Shown here in pieces: positions 28,031 to 38,168 of a stretch of DNA of 38,345 nt. Position 1 is the stretch's first letter, and every line of letters begins with the position of its first letter. A program made the position numbers and the translations under genes. Source of the stretch: Xanthomonas albilineans (GTDB taxonomy: Bacteria; Pseudomonadota; Gammaproteobacteria; Xanthomonadales; Xanthomonadaceae); the NCBI RefSeq assembly GCF_002939705.1, contig NZ_MDCB01000020.1, positions 3,255-41,599 on the forward strand, written 5' to 3'. Under the pieces are notes generated by a model, which saw nothing but the letters and a program-made list of their open reading frames with translations, made no database searches and had not been told where the DNA came from.

Positions 28031-28977
28031 ACACCAGCATCGACGCCCGCGAACTCTTCGACCAACAGCGCGACCGACTAGGCCTGCGCTGGCTGGCAGG
28101 CCACAAGGGCGAACACCGCATCCTGGAGGCGGGTAACACGGTCTCCCGACGCCCGTCCCTGGCTGGCTATCTCAACACAATCTATCCCAACAAGGTCCAG
28201 ATTCTCGGCACCGAAGAACTGGCTTGGCTGGATTCGTTGGACGCGCGACAGCGCTGGGAGACGATCGAGAAAATCGTGCAGGTCCGGCCACTGGCCCTGG
28301 TCATCAGCAAGAACCAATCGTGTCCGGAAGATCTGCGCGCGGCCGCCGACGAGTCCGACACCCCCCTGTGGGTTTCGCCCAAACGTGGCCACGAGCTACT
28401 CAATCACCTGTCCTACCACCTGGCGCGCACGCTGGCACCACGCATCATCCTGCACGGCGTGTTCATGGAGATCTACTCGATCGGCGTGTTGATCACCGGC
28501 GATGCAGGCTCGGGCAAGAGCGAACTGGCGCTGGAGTTACTCAGCCGCGGCCACCGCCTGGTCGCCGACGATGCCCCCGAATTCACCCAGATCGCCCCCG
28601 ATGTACTCGACGGCACCTGCCCGGAACTACTGAAAGATCTGCTGGAAGTACGCGGCCTGGGCGTGCTGAATGTACGCGACATGTTCGGCGACACGGCTGT
28701 CAAGAAGAACAAGTATCTTCGCTTGATCGTGCACCTGACCCGCCCTATGACCGAACCCACGCCCCATGGCTACGAACGCCTTACCGGCGATTCGGGGACC
28801 CGCCACGTCCTGGACCTGGACGTACCGCTGATCACCTTGCCGGTGATGCCAGGCCGCAACCTGGCGGTCCTGACCGAAGCCGCCACGCGCCTGCACATCC
28901 TACGGACCAAGGGCATCGACCCCGCGGCAATGTTCATCGCCCGCCACAGCAACATGCTCGAGCGGCGCGGCCCATGA
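28027..28977 (+). CDS. hprK: HPr kinase/phosphorylase HprK
   Basis: A 316-residue protein with an N-terminal HprK domain, H143 in LHGVFMEIY, Walker A GDAGSGKS (158-165), VADDA (179-183) and the signature [18 protein letters not shown]. It phosphorylates and dephosphorylates HPr on Ser46, which is present in the ptsH product here. Gram-negative HprK often sits in the rpoN-hpf-ptsN cluster. It is coupled to rapZ by ATGA. Confidence 0.95.
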   Translation: MNTSIDARELFDQQRDRLGLRWLAGHKGEHRILEAGNTVSRRPSLAGYLNTIYPNKVQILGTEELAWLDSLDARQRWETIEKIVQVRPLALVISKNQSCPEDLRAAADESDTPLWVSPKRGHELLNHLSYHLARTLAPRIILHGVFMEIYSIGVLITGDAGSGKSELALELLSRGHRLVADDAPEFTQIAPDVLDGTCPELLKDLLEVRGLGVLNVRDMFGDTAVKKNKYLRLIVHLTRPMTEPTPHGYERLTGDSGTRHVLDLDVPLITLPVMPGRNLAVLTEAATRLHILRTKGIDPAAMFIARHSNMLERRGP

Positions 28978-29852
28978 ATACCGTGGCGAACACCTCCACC
29001 TTGGTGATCGTCAGCGGCCTGTCCGGCTCCGGCAAATCGGTTGCGCTGAAAACCTTCGAGGACCTGGACTACTACTGCGTGGACAACCTGCCGGTGCAAT
29101 TGCTACCGGCTTTCGTCAAGAGTCTGGTGCGCGAGGATGGCGGCCCCAGCAAGCTCGCGGTCGGCATCGACGTGCGCAACCGCCACAGCGACCTCACCCA
29201 ATTCCCGCGCTGGCGCGAAGTGGTGGCGCAGTTCGGCCTGGACGCGCGGCTGCTGTTTTTCGATGCCAACGACGACGCGCTGATCAAGCGCTATGCCGAC
29301 ACACGCCGGCGCCATCCGCTCTCGCACCAGGGCCTGTCGCTACCGGAAGCGATCGAGCGCGAGCGCGGGCTGACCATGCCGTTGCGCCACGAAGCCGATG
29401 CGGTGATCGACACCAGCACGCTCAACGTACATCAATTGCGCAGGCGGGTGACCACCGAATTCGCACTTGCCGCCGAGAACACCCTATCGCTGCTGTTCGA
29501 ATCCTTTGCCTACAAGCGTGGCGTGCCGGTCGAGGCCGACTTCGTCTTCGACGCGCGCATGCTACCCAATCCGCACTGGGACCCCGAACTGCGCCCGCTG
29601 GGCGGCCGCGACGGCGCTGTGCGCGACTACCTGGACGCCCAGCCGGAAGTACAGCGCTACACCACGCAACTGATCGACTTCCTCGACACCTGGCTGCCGC
29701 GGCTGCGCAACGACACCCGCAGCTACGTCACCATCGCCTTTGGCTGCACCGGCGGCAAACACCGCTCGGTCTACATGGCAGAACGCCTGGCCCGACACGC
29801 CCGCGAGCAGGGCTGGCCGGAAGTGGCGACCTTTCACCGCGAGCAGGATTGA
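28974..29852 (+). CDS. rapZ: RNase adapter protein RapZ
   Basis: A 292-residue protein with N-terminal Walker A GLSGSGKS (15-22), YYCVDNLP, and the C-terminal domain [17 protein letters not shown]. In enterobacteria RapZ presents GlmZ sRNA to RNase E to regulate GlmS; the xanthomonad role is inferred. The start overlaps the hprK stop. Confidence 0.95.
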   Translation: MNTVANTSTLVIVSGLSGSGKSVALKTFEDLDYYCVDNLPVQLLPAFVKSLVREDGGPSKLAVGIDVRNRHSDLTQFPRWREVVAQFGLDARLLFFDANDDALIKRYADTRRRHPLSHQGLSLPEAIERERGLTMPLRHEADAVIDTSTLNVHQLRRRVTTEFALAAENTLSLLFESFAYKRGVPVEADFVFDARMLPNPHWDPELRPLGGRDGAVRDYLDAQPEVQRYTTQLIDFLDTWLPRLRNDTRSYVTIAFGCTGGKHRSVYMAERLARHAREQGWPEVATFHREQD

Positions 29853-30108
29853 CCGCTGAAACGCAGAACGGGAACGCGTGAATCGCCAGTGCCCGCCCCC
29901 GACAAGCGTGGGAATGCGCACCCGCAACGCACGTCGTCCCTTCCATCACACAACGCAGCGCCTCGACCTATCCACCTGACCGCGAGCGCTGCATCGCCTT
30001 GACAGCATCGCGACCAGTCGGTTGAGGCAATGGCGAGACCAAGTCCACCATCAAACAGGCGCCACGCGCCCATTCCCTGCGACCTACCCGACCTGTTAAC
30101 GTTCCTCC

Positions 30109-30501
30109 ATGGCCTGTGGCATTCTCCTCATCACTCATCCCGGCATCGGCGCGGCGCTGTTGAGCGTGGCCACCGGACTGTTGCAGCAATTACCGCTGAA
30201 GACCGAAGCCTTCGAAGTACCATTGGATGCCGACCTCGACGCACTGTTACCGAAAGCATCCTCAGCGCTACGCCGGGTCGACGATGGCGATGGCGTCCTG
30301 GTGCTCACCGACGTATACGGTGCCAGCCCGAGCAACCTGGCGATGCGCTTGGCGCGGCTGGGCACCCCGGTGCGACGCGTCTCCGCACTCAGTCTGCCGA
30401 TGCTGCTGCGGATCATGAACTATCCAGAACAGAGCCTGGACCAACTACCGGCGACCGCAGCCGCCGGCTCGCGCAATGGCGTGGTGATCGACGATGCTTG
30501 A
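30109..30501 (+). CDS. PTS EIIA component, mannose/fructose family
   Basis: A 130-residue EIIA-Man fold. The phosphorylated His is H10 in ITHPGIG, and VLVLTDVYGASPSNLAMRLA matches the family. The final residues run into HPr (8-bp overlap). No EIIB, EIIC or EIID partners are present, so the domain is likely regulatory. A 256-bp gap separates it from rapZ; TTGACA at 29999-30004 might be part of a promoter, but no good -10 is seen. Confidence 0.9.
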   Translation: MACGILLITHPGIGAALLSVATGLLQQLPLKTEAFEVPLDADLDALLPKASSALRRVDDGDGVLVLTDVYGASPSNLAMRLARLGTPVRRVSALSLPMLLRIMNYPEQSLDQLPATAAAGSRNGVVIDDA

Positions 30502-30763
30502 ACGCGAACTCATGGTGACCAACCGCCTGGGCCTACATGCCCGAGCAACCGCCAAACTGGTGCAGACGCTATCGTCGTTCCGCTGCAACGCCACGCTGGC
30601 GGCCAAAGGACGCGAAGTCAACGCAAAGAGCATCATGGGGGTGATGCTGCTGGCCGCTGCAAAAGGCACAACGGTGACGGTCAGGGTGGACGGCGTTGAT
30701 GAAGCCGAGGCGCTCCAGGCCACGATCGACCTGTTCGCGCGACGCTTCGACGAGGATAGCTGA
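30494..30763 (+). CDS. ptsH: Phosphocarrier protein HPr
   Basis: An 89-residue protein. H15 is in NRLGLHARAT, the EI phosphorylation site. S46 is in NAKSIMGVM, the HprK site. Both are in place. It receives phosphate from EI and passes it to EIIA; Ser46 phosphorylation links it to HprK signalling. It overlaps the EIIA gene by 8 bp. Confidence 0.95.
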   Translation: MLERELMVTNRLGLHARATAKLVQTLSSFRCNATLAAKGREVNAKSIMGVMLLAAAKGTTVTVRVDGVDEAEALQATIDLFARRFDEDS

Positions 30764-30821
30764 GCATGCGCCGCAGGCGGCCGCAGAGAACGACGCGGTG
30801 CCGCCGCAACGGGCGCGTGCT

Positions 30822-32528
30822 GTGAGTGTGCGTATCGCCGGTCACGGCGCGTCGCGCGGCAATGCATTGGGCCGCGCACGGGTGCGCCTGCCGCACGCGC
30901 TGGATGTCGCCGAGCAGCGTATCAGCGCGGCGCAAATTCCCGACGAACTCCTCCGCTTGCACCGTGCCGTAGATGCGGCACGCGCAGAAATGCATGGCCT
31001 GCGCCTGCGCCTGCATGGCGCGCTCGCCAAGGAAGTCGGCGAGTTCCTCGACCTGCACGCGCTACTGCTCGACGACCCCGAACTGTTGTTCGGTCTGGAC
31101 GAGTTGATCCGCACCGGCCGCTATAGCGCCGACTATGCACTGCGCTTACAACGCGACCGCCTGGCGACCGTGTTCGACAACATGGAAGACGCCTATCTGA
31201 AAAGCCGCATGGACGATCTGGACCATGTGATCGGGCGAATCCATGCATTCTTGCACAAACGCCAGCCGGACAACGAAGGCCTGGCCGGCGAGATCCTGGT
31301 CTGTGAAAACGTGGCCCCTTCGGAACTGGCGCAGTTGCAGACGCAGGGTGTGGTCGGCATCGTCACCAGCGCCGGCAGCACCCTGTCGCACAGCGCGATT
31401 CTGGCGCGCAGCCTGCACCTGCCACTGGTGGTGGGCGTCGCCGACGCACTACAGAAAATCAACGACGGCGACGTCCTGATCATCGACGGCAACCAGGGTG
31501 TGCTGCTACTGGATCCGACTCCGCAGGACCTGCACGACTACCGCCTGCGCGTGCGCGAGCAGGCCAAGTTGCAACGCGGCCTGGGCAAACTGCGCTCCAA
31601 GCCAAGCCGTACCCGCGACGGCGTGGACATCACCCTGCTGGCCAACGCCGAATCGCGCGAGGACGTCGCCCGCGCGCATGCGCTCGGCGTCGACGGCCTG
31701 GGCCTGTACCGCACCGAGTTCCTGTTCTTGCAACGCGAGGTGCTGCCGGACGAAGAAGAGCAGTTCCACACCTACCGCGATGCGGTGCTGGGCATGAGCG
31801 GACGGCCGGTGACGATCCGCACCCTGGACCTGGGGGCGGACAAGGCCGACCGCACCGGCCTGACCCTGAGCAACGAACAAAACCCGGCGTTGGGACTGCG
31901 CGGCGTGCGCCTGTCGCTAGCCAGACCCAGGATATCGGACACCCAGTTGCGCGCGATCCTGCGCGCCTCCGCATACGGGCCGATGCGGGTGCTGCTCCCA
32001 ATGATCGGCGCGCGCGAGGAAATCATGGCGATGCGTCGGCACCTCAAGCGCATCACCACGCAGTTGCGCCGCGACGGCCACGCGATTGCCGAACATGTCC
32101 AACTCGGCGCGATGATCGAGGTACCAGCGGCGGCAATTGCGCTGGACACCTTTATCGATGCCGTCGACTTCCTGTCGATCGGCACCAACGATCTGGTGCA
32201 GTATCTGCTCGCCGCCGACCGCAACAACGAGGCACTGGGCGAGCTTTACTCACCGCTGCACCCGGCGGTTCTACGGCTGATCGCGCAGGTCATCGGCACC
32301 GGCCAGGCCCATGGCAAGCCGGTGGCCGTGTGCGGCGAAATTGCCGGCGACCCGGCTCTGACCCCGATGCTGCTGGCGCTGGGCCTGCGCGAGTTCAGCC
32401 TGCATCCGGCGACGCTGCTGGAAGTGCGTCGGGTGATCCGCGACAGCGACCTGGAAACGCTGCGCACCCGTGCAGCGAAACTGCTGGCCGCCCGCGATCG
32501 GCGCAGCATAGAGCGCTGGTTGAGCTGA
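30822..32528 (+). CDS. ptsI: Phosphoenolpyruvate-protein phosphotransferase (PTS enzyme I)
   Basis: About 568 residues. The HPr-binding domain is followed by GSTLSHSAILARS with the active His at 190 counted from GTG 30822 (E. coli H189), which supports this start. GTG 30798 or 30828 are alternatives, and an ATG at 30696 inside ptsH is unlikely. C-terminal PEP-binding motifs include GLYRTEFLF, RTLDLGADK, NPALGLRG, SIGTNDLVQY and VCGEIAGDP. It takes phosphate from PEP to HPr. It lies 58 bp after ptsH. Confidence 0.93.
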   Translation: MSVRIAGHGASRGNALGRARVRLPHALDVAEQRISAAQIPDELLRLHRAVDAARAEMHGLRLRLHGALAKEVGEFLDLHALLLDDPELLFGLDELIRTGRYSADYALRLQRDRLATVFDNMEDAYLKSRMDDLDHVIGRIHAFLHKRQPDNEGLAGEILVCENVAPSELAQLQTQGVVGIVTSAGSTLSHSAILARSLHLPLVVGVADALQKINDGDVLIIDGNQGVLLLDPTPQDLHDYRLRVREQAKLQRGLGKLRSKPSRTRDGVDITLLANAESREDVARAHALGVDGLGLYRTEFLFLQREVLPDEEEQFHTYRDAVLGMSGRPVTIRTLDLGADKADRTGLTLSNEQNPALGLRGVRLSLARPRISDTQLRAILRASAYGPMRVLLPMIGAREEIMAMRRHLKRITTQLRRDGHAIAEHVQLGAMIEVPAAAIALDTFIDAVDFLSIGTNDLVQYLLAADRNNEALGELYSPLHPAVLRLIAQVIGTGQAHGKPVAVCGEIAGDPALTPMLLALGLREFSLHPATLLEVRRVIRDSDLETLRTRAAKLLAARDRRSIERWLS

Positions 32529-32711
32529 GCCGTTCGCGACACACACCCGCCTGCCTGCCTCACTGGCGCGCACGCGCGAAAATCTCGAGCCAATGACTGC
32601 GGCGGCCACTTTGCGCTGCGCATCACCGCACGATGCAGGCGATAATGTCGTCATGAACACCTGACAACCCGCGCTGCTTCGGCACGCGACCACGACCCGA
32701 GGAAGCAGCGC

Positions 32712-34070
32712 ATGGCCGATGCCGTCCGCCACGAGAAGACCGCGCGGCAACTGCGCCTGCTGTCCGATGCGCTGGACAGCCGGCGCCTGGGCCCGGTACG
32801 GCGGCTGGTCAATACGCTGACGCCGGCGGAGATCGGCAATCTGTTGGAATCGCTGCCGCCAGGCAAGCGCGAGGTGGTGTGGGGCCTGGTCGATCCGGAA
32901 GACGATGGCGAGGTGTTGCTGCACGTCGGCGAGGAAGTGCGCGAAAACCTGCTCGCACAGATGGATCCCGACGAAATCGTCGCGGCGGTCGAAGACCTCG
33001 ACATCGACGACCTGGCCAATCTGGTCGAGGATCTGCCGGACACCGTCATCGACGAAGTACTCAAGTCGATGGATCGCGAGAACCGCGAGCGGCTGGAGCA
33101 GGTGCTGTCCTATCCCGAGAACAGTGCCGGCCGTCTGATGAATCCGGACGTCGTCACGGTGCGCGCCGACGTCAACCTAGACGTGGTGCTGCGCTACCTG
33201 CGCCTGCGTGGCGAACTGCCCGACCACACCGACCATTTGTTCGTGGTGAGCCGCCGTCACCAGTACCTGGGACGGGTATCGCTCGCGGCACTGGTCACCC
33301 ACGAGGACTCCACCCCGATCAACCGGCTGATCGATGACGAGCAACCGGCCATTGCCGTCGGCGAAAGCGCCAACGAAGTCGCACGGCAGTTCTCCGACCA
33401 CGACTGGATCTCCGCACCCGTCGTGGACGACAACAACATCCTGCTCGGCCGCATCACCATCGACGACGTGGTCGATATCATCCGCGACCAGGCCGACCAC
33501 CAGGCGATGAGCGCCGCCGGCCTGGACGAAGACGAGGATCTGTTCAGTCCGGTGCGACGCGCGTTCCGGCGGCGCTTGCTGTGGCTGACCATCAATCTCG
33601 GCACTGCCTTCATTGCCTCCAGCGTGGTCGGCCAGTTCGAGAACACCATCGCCAAACTGGTGGCGCTGGCTGCATTGATGCCGATCGTGGCAGGCATGGG
33701 CGGCAATGCCGGCACCCAGGTGCTGGCACTGATGGTCCGCGGCCTGGCATTGGGCCAGATCGGCTCATCCAACGTGATCGTGCTGCTGCGCAAGGAACTC
33801 TCGGTGGCACTGATCAACGGCCTGGCACTGGGCATCGGCCTGGGCCTGATCGTACTGCTGTGGTTCGGACAACCTCTGCTGTCGCTGGTAATCGGCTCGG
33901 CACTGACCATCAATCTGCTCACCGCCGCGCTCGGCGGCGTCCTGGTACCGTTGACGCTCAAACGCCTGGGGTTCGATCCGGCGCTGGCCGGTGGCGTGAT
34001 CTTGACCACACTGACCGACGTGATGGGATTTCTCAGCTTCCTCGGTCTAGCCACGCTGATGCTGCTATAA
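32712..34070 (+). CDS. mgtE: Magnesium transporter MgtE
   Basis: A 452-residue protein. The acidic N-terminal superhelical domain comes first, then two CBS domains (MNPDVVTVRADVNLDVVLRYL and the second up to TIDDVVDIIRDQ), then five transmembrane helices (about 280-450) including the conserved GMGGNAGTQVLALMVRGLALGQ. GAGGAA lies 9 nt before the ATG. It imports Mg2+ (sometimes Co2+) and is gated by Mg binding at the CBS domains. Confidence 0.95.
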   Translation: MADAVRHEKTARQLRLLSDALDSRRLGPVRRLVNTLTPAEIGNLLESLPPGKREVVWGLVDPEDDGEVLLHVGEEVRENLLAQMDPDEIVAAVEDLDIDDLANLVEDLPDTVIDEVLKSMDRENRERLEQVLSYPENSAGRLMNPDVVTVRADVNLDVVLRYLRLRGELPDHTDHLFVVSRRHQYLGRVSLAALVTHEDSTPINRLIDDEQPAIAVGESANEVARQFSDHDWISAPVVDDNNILLGRITIDDVVDIIRDQADHQAMSAAGLDEDEDLFSPVRRAFRRRLLWLTINLGTAFIASSVVGQFENTIAKLVALAALMPIVAGMGGNAGTQVLALMVRGLALGQIGSSNVIVLLRKELSVALINGLALGIGLGLIVLLWFGQPLLSLVIGSALTINLLTAALGGVLVPLTLKRLGFDPALAGGVILTTLTDVMGFLSFLGLATLMLL

Positions 34071-34166
34071 GCCACGCCTGACTGGCGCATGTCCGCTACC
34101 CGCGCGCGGGTTGTCGCCGGGACACCGGGCCCACGATACTTCGGCCTTACGATCCGAGATCCCGTC

Positions 34167-34985
34167 ATGTCCGTGCGTGCGCTGCTGCTTGTGCTGTGTC
34201 TATCGATGGTGGGATGCAGCAGCCTGCCCAGCGATCCGGCCACCGGCCATTTCGTCAGCCGCCAGCTCAACCTCGATGGGCGCGTGTACCGCTACCAGGT
34301 ATTCGTACCGGCGCCGGCGCATCGTCAAGGCCTGGTGCCGATCGTGTTGTTCCTGCATGGCTCGGGCGACCGCGGCAACGATGGCTACGATCAGGTCAAA
34401 ACCGGCTTGGGGCCTTACCTGCGCAGCCATCTAGGCGACTTCCCTGCGTTGGTGGTGCTACCGCAAGTTCCCGACGGCGAAGAGTGGAGCGGCATCAATG
34501 CGACCATGGCGTTACAGGCGTTGGACCAAGCCATCGCGGAGTTCAACGGCGACCCGCAACGCACCTACCTGACCGGCATGTCGATGGGCGGTTACGGCAC
34601 CTGGGAGATCGCGCTGCAACAGCCCCAGCGTTTCGCCGCGCTGGTGCCGATCTGCGGAGCGATTCTGTCCCCGCACGAAGATCGCGAGTACCTAGTGGTA
34701 ACACCTGTGGCCTATCTGTCCGATCCCTACACGGCCCTGGCACAACGCCTGCAGCACATTCCGGTGTGGATTTTCCACGGCGCTCAGGACGATCAGGTGC
34801 TGCCGCACGACGACCGCAAGATTTTTCGCGCGTTCAATAACCTCAACGCCGACGTGCGCTACACCGAATACCCGCACGGCAATCACAACGCGTGGGATGC
34901 CACCTACCGCGATCCCAAACTATGGCAATGGCTGTTCGCGCAGAAACGCACCGACACCAGCGCTGAGAACGCAGCGAGCGACTGA
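34167..34985 (+). CDS. Lipoprotein alpha/beta-hydrolase (esterase, PHB-depolymerase-like)
   Basis: A 272-residue protein starting at ATG 34167, where a lipobox LSMVGC places the lipidated Cys at 17. An upstream ATG at 34089 would bury the signal. It has the oxyanion loop FLHGSGDRGND (62-72), the nucleophile GMSMG (Ser139), Asp in HGAQDDQV and His in PHGNHNAWD. The fold resembles carbohydrate esterases and depolymerases of the dienelactone-hydrolase group; the substrate is unknown. It is probably anchored in the outer membrane. Confidence 0.85.
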   Translation: MSVRALLLVLCLSMVGCSSLPSDPATGHFVSRQLNLDGRVYRYQVFVPAPAHRQGLVPIVLFLHGSGDRGNDGYDQVKTGLGPYLRSHLGDFPALVVLPQVPDGEEWSGINATMALQALDQAIAEFNGDPQRTYLTGMSMGGYGTWEIALQQPQRFAALVPICGAILSPHEDREYLVVTPVAYLSDPYTALAQRLQHIPVWIFHGAQDDQVLPHDDRKIFRAFNNLNADVRYTEYPHGNHNAWDATYRDPKLWQWLFAQKRTDTSAENAASD

Positions 34986-35216
34986 GCCGCAAGCGATGCG
35001 ATCGTGCGCACACTGCCTCTCTACAATGCAGGCAGCATCGGCGTTTCCACAGCGCGGGCTCCAAGCTCCGACATCACCACTGTTATCCTTGCCCCCATTG
35101 CTGTCTGCACCAACCGCCCTCATGCCTGTCGCCCGCTTCCCCGTCCTTCCCCGCTTCGCCCGCGCCAGCGTGCAGCCGACCCACGCCGTGCGCATGTCGC
35201 ATCCAGCAGCAACGGC

Positions 35217-36485
35217 ATGAGCATGCTCGGCGGACACACCGCACATCTCGCCACCTGGGGCATCTGCGCACTGGCCACCGCCGGAGTGATCGTGCGACCG
35301 TTCAAATTGCCCGAGGCGTGCTGGGCGATCGGTGGCGCGCTGCTGCTGATGGCACTGGGGCTGATGCCAGGCGGTGAAGCGTGGCGGGCGGTGCTCAAAG
35401 GTCTGGACGTGTATCTGTTCCTGATCGGGATGATGCTGCTGTCGGAAACCGCACGCACCGAGGGCCTGTTCGACTGGGTTGCGATGCACGCGGTGAACCT
35501 GGCCGGTGGCTCGACCCTGCGTTTGTTCGCGCTGGTGTTCGGCGTCGGCATCGTGGTCACCGCATTTCTGTCCAACGACGCCACTGCGGTGGTGCTGACC
35601 CCAGCGGTGTACGCGGCCGCGCGCAAGGCCGGGGCCAAGCCGCTGCCGCTGCTGTTCGCCTGCGCGCTGATTGCCAATGCGGGCAGCTTCGTGCTGCCGA
35701 TCTCCAACCCCGCCAATCTGGTGCTGTACGGCGGCCAGATGCCGACCCTGGGCGCCTGGATGGCCGCGTTCGCGCTGCCGTCGGTGCTGGCGATCGGCGT
35801 GACCTTCTGCATGCTGCGCTGGGCCGAACGCAAGGATCTGACCGGAAGCTGCGCCGAGCGCGTGGACACCGTGCGATTGACCCGTGGCGGCATGTTCGCA
35901 CTGGTCGGCATTCTCGCCACCGCCGCGCTGCTGGTGGGTGTCTCCGCCCTTGGCCTGGACCTGGGGCTGCCCACCTGCCTGGCCGGCCTGGCCACGTTGG
36001 GCGTGGTCTGCCTGGGCGGGCGGCAATCGCCGCTGCCGATAACCAGGGCGGTGTCGTGGTCGGTGTTGCCACTGGTCGCGGGCCTGTTCGTTCTGGTCGA
36101 AGCGCTGTCGCGCACCGGCGTGATCGGCCTGCTCGCACAGCACCTGACCGCCGCCGCCACGCACGCGCCGCACGCCACTGCCGGCATCGCCGGAACGTTG
36201 CTGGCATTCGGCTCCAACCTGATGAACAACCTGCCCGCCGGGCTGATCGCCAGCACCACCGTGGCCCAGGCGCAGCCGCCGCAACTAGTGGTGGATGCGC
36301 TGTTGATCGGCGTGGACCTGGGCCCGAACCTGTCGATCACCGGCTCGTTGGCGACCATCCTGTGGCTGACCGCGATCCGCCGCGAAGGCGAGGACGTCGG
36401 CTTCTGGCGCTTTCTCAAAGTCGGCGTACTGGTGATGCCGCCAGCACTGCTGTGCGCGTTGGGTGCGCGCTTGCTCCTAAGCTGA
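35217..36485 (+). CDS. ArsB/NhaD-family (ion transporter superfamily) permease
   Basis: About 422 residues from ATG 35217; the same frame is open upstream but is not membrane-like. There are about 11 hydrophobic segments. Typical IT-superfamily motifs are FLSNDATAVVLTPAV and PISNPANLVLYG in the first half and FGSNLMNNLPAGLIA and GVDLGPNLSITGSLATILWL in the second, which together match arsenite/anion permeases of the ArsB type. No arsR or arsC neighbours are present, so arsenite as substrate is not supported here. Confidence 0.85.
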   Translation: MSMLGGHTAHLATWGICALATAGVIVRPFKLPEACWAIGGALLLMALGLMPGGEAWRAVLKGLDVYLFLIGMMLLSETARTEGLFDWVAMHAVNLAGGSTLRLFALVFGVGIVVTAFLSNDATAVVLTPAVYAAARKAGAKPLPLLFACALIANAGSFVLPISNPANLVLYGGQMPTLGAWMAAFALPSVLAIGVTFCMLRWAERKDLTGSCAERVDTVRLTRGGMFALVGILATAALLVGVSALGLDLGLPTCLAGLATLGVVCLGGRQSPLPITRAVSWSVLPLVAGLFVLVEALSRTGVIGLLAQHLTAAATHAPHATAGIAGTLLAFGSNLMNNLPAGLIASTTVAQAQPPQLVVDALLIGVDLGPNLSITGSLATILWLTAIRREGEDVGFWRFLKVGVLVMPPALLCALGARLLLS

Positions 36486-36494
36486 GCCGCGGCC

Positions 36495-37868
36495 CTAGCG
36501 GGCACGCCACCGTCGCGCCACACCACTGACCAAGGCGATTGCCGCGGTCAGCGCCGCCATCGACAGAAACTGTCCGCGCGTATCCGGCGACACCACCAAC
36601 AGAACGAAAATCAGCGCCAGAATCGCCAACGCCAATACGGTGAGCAGCGGATAGCCACGCATGCGAAATGGCAGCCGCGTGCCGATGCGATCGGCACGCG
36701 CGCGCAGGATCAACTGCGATACCAGCGAAATCGTCCACACCAGCAGGCAGGTCGCGCCGACGATATTGAGCAGCACCGGCAATACGCGGTTGGGATACAG
36801 CAGCTCCAGCATCGCAGCGACGAACCCGAACGACACACTGACCAGCACCGCCAGCCACGGCACCTGCTGACGGCTGGCGAGCGCCAGCAGACGCGGTGCC
36901 TCCCCGCGTTGCGCCAACGAGAAGATCATCCGCGAGGCCCCGTACAGATTGGCATTGAGCGCCGACAACAGCGCGATCACGGCGATCAAGGTCATGCCAG
37001 TCGCCGCGCCGGGAATCCTGGCCGCCTGCAGCACCGCGGCAAATGGCGATGCCAGCGCCCCGCTCTGCCAAGGCACCACCGCGACGATGACGCTCAGCGA
37101 ACCGATGTAAAACACCAGGATCCGCCAGGCCACGGTCCGGATCGCCCGCGCGATACTGCGCTCCGGGTCGGCGGTTTCGGCCGCCGCCACCGCCACGATC
37201 TCGGTGCCGCCGAAGGCGAATACCACGACCAGCAGCGCCGCAGCGATGCCGGCGATGCCTCTGGGCGCGAACCCGCCGTTGCCGATGAGATTGGACAAAC
37301 CCGGCGCAACCACTCCCGGCAAGCAACCGGCGAGCAACATCACGCCAACCAGAATGAAGCCAAGGATCGCCGCCACCTTGAGAATGGCAAACCAGAACTC
37401 GCACTCGCCGAAACTGCGCACACCCAGCAAATTGATCGCAGTGAGCACGACCATGAACCCGAGTGCGACCAGTGGGACCGACACCGGCCAGACCGTCGCG
37501 AGCAACCCAGACGCGCCCACCGCCTCGGCGGCGATCACGATCACCAACTGCAGCCACCACAACCAACCCAAGGTCGCACCGATGGTCGGGCCCATCGCGT
37601 CGGCGGCATACACCGAAAACGCACCGCTGGCCGGCTTGGCTGCGGCCATTTCGCCGAGCGCATTCATCACGATGATCACCAGCGCACCGGCGACCAGATA
37701 GGAGATCAACACCGCCGGCCCGGCGACATGCACGCCGACGCCGGAGCCGAGGAACAGACCGGCGCCGATCGCGCTGCCCAATCCCATCATGATCAATTGC
37801 CGCGGCCTCAGCGCATGGCGCAGGGGCACGGTGGCGGCAGGACGGACAGGCGCGGATGGATGCGGCAT
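36495..37868 (-). CDS. APC-superfamily amino-acid permease (AAT family)
   Basis: A 457-residue protein starting at ATG 37868 (MPHPSAPVRP...LRHALRPRQLIMMGLGSAIGAGLFLGSG). A longer reading to 38015 is not hydrophobic and not family-like. It has 12 predicted helices. GSAIGAGLFLGSG in helix 1, NALGEMA, FGGTEIVAVAAAETADPER in helix 6 and ALNANLYGASRM identify an AAT/proton-coupled amino-acid permease of the AroP/GabP/ProY type. Specificity cannot be told. It is convergent with the ArsB-type gene, 9 bp apart. Confidence 0.9.
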   Translation of the reverse strand: MPHPSAPVRPAATVPLRHALRPRQLIMMGLGSAIGAGLFLGSGVGVHVAGPAVLISYLVAGALVIIVMNALGEMAAAKPASGAFSVYAADAMGPTIGATLGWLWWLQLVIVIAAEAVGASGLLATVWPVSVPLVALGFMVVLTAINLLGVRSFGECEFWFAILKVAAILGFILVGVMLLAGCLPGVVAPGLSNLIGNGGFAPRGIAGIAAALLVVVFAFGGTEIVAVAAAETADPERSIARAIRTVAWRILVFYIGSLSVIVAVVPWQSGALASPFAAVLQAARIPGAATGMTLIAVIALLSALNANLYGASRMIFSLAQRGEAPRLLALASRQQVPWLAVLVSVSFGFVAAMLELLYPNRVLPVLLNIVGATCLLVWTISLVSQLILRARADRIGTRLPFRMRGYPLLTVLALAILALIFVLLVVSPDTRGQFLSMAALTAAIALVSGVARRWRAR

Positions 37869-38123
37869 CGGTGCAATCGGCAGACGAAGACGCAACACGA
37901 TACAACGTCGTCGCGGCGACGTGCGGATCTGGCTTGGATTGCCAAGTGAATCAGACAGCCGGCACTGACAAGCGAGCCCTGCGTTGTCAGCGACGACGCA
38001 AGGCCCGCAAAGCAAACCGCGCTGTCATGCGGATTGCAGCCGCGGCCAACCACGCACGGCACGGGCAGTGGCTACCGCCGCCACGCCGCAAGCACGGCGC
38101 ATGAGGCGTGTGTTGCAACGTGC
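37869..38123. other. Intergenic region upstream of the amino-acid permease
   Basis: About 255 bp between the permease start and the hairpins behind the chemoreceptor gene. No gene, tRNA or clear promoter pair was found. It must hold the permease promoter on the minus strand. Confidence 0.4.
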
Positions 38124-38168
38124 GGGATGGCACCGCGTGCGGCGCCATCCCTGCATGCCGAGGCATGC
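38124..38168 (-). terminator. Double hairpin after the chemoreceptor gene
   Basis: Immediately past the stop on the minus strand comes GCATGCC-TC-GGCATGC (perfect 7 bp), then GGGATGGCGCC-GCACGC-GGTGCCATCCC (10 of 11 paired). The second lacks a T-run, so termination strength is uncertain; it may act as an RNA stabiliser. Confidence 0.5.

Noticed and set aside
34920-36526. Minus-strand frames of 454 and 468 codons
   Set aside because: Antisense to the membrane permease gene; the plus strand has conserved transporter motifs.
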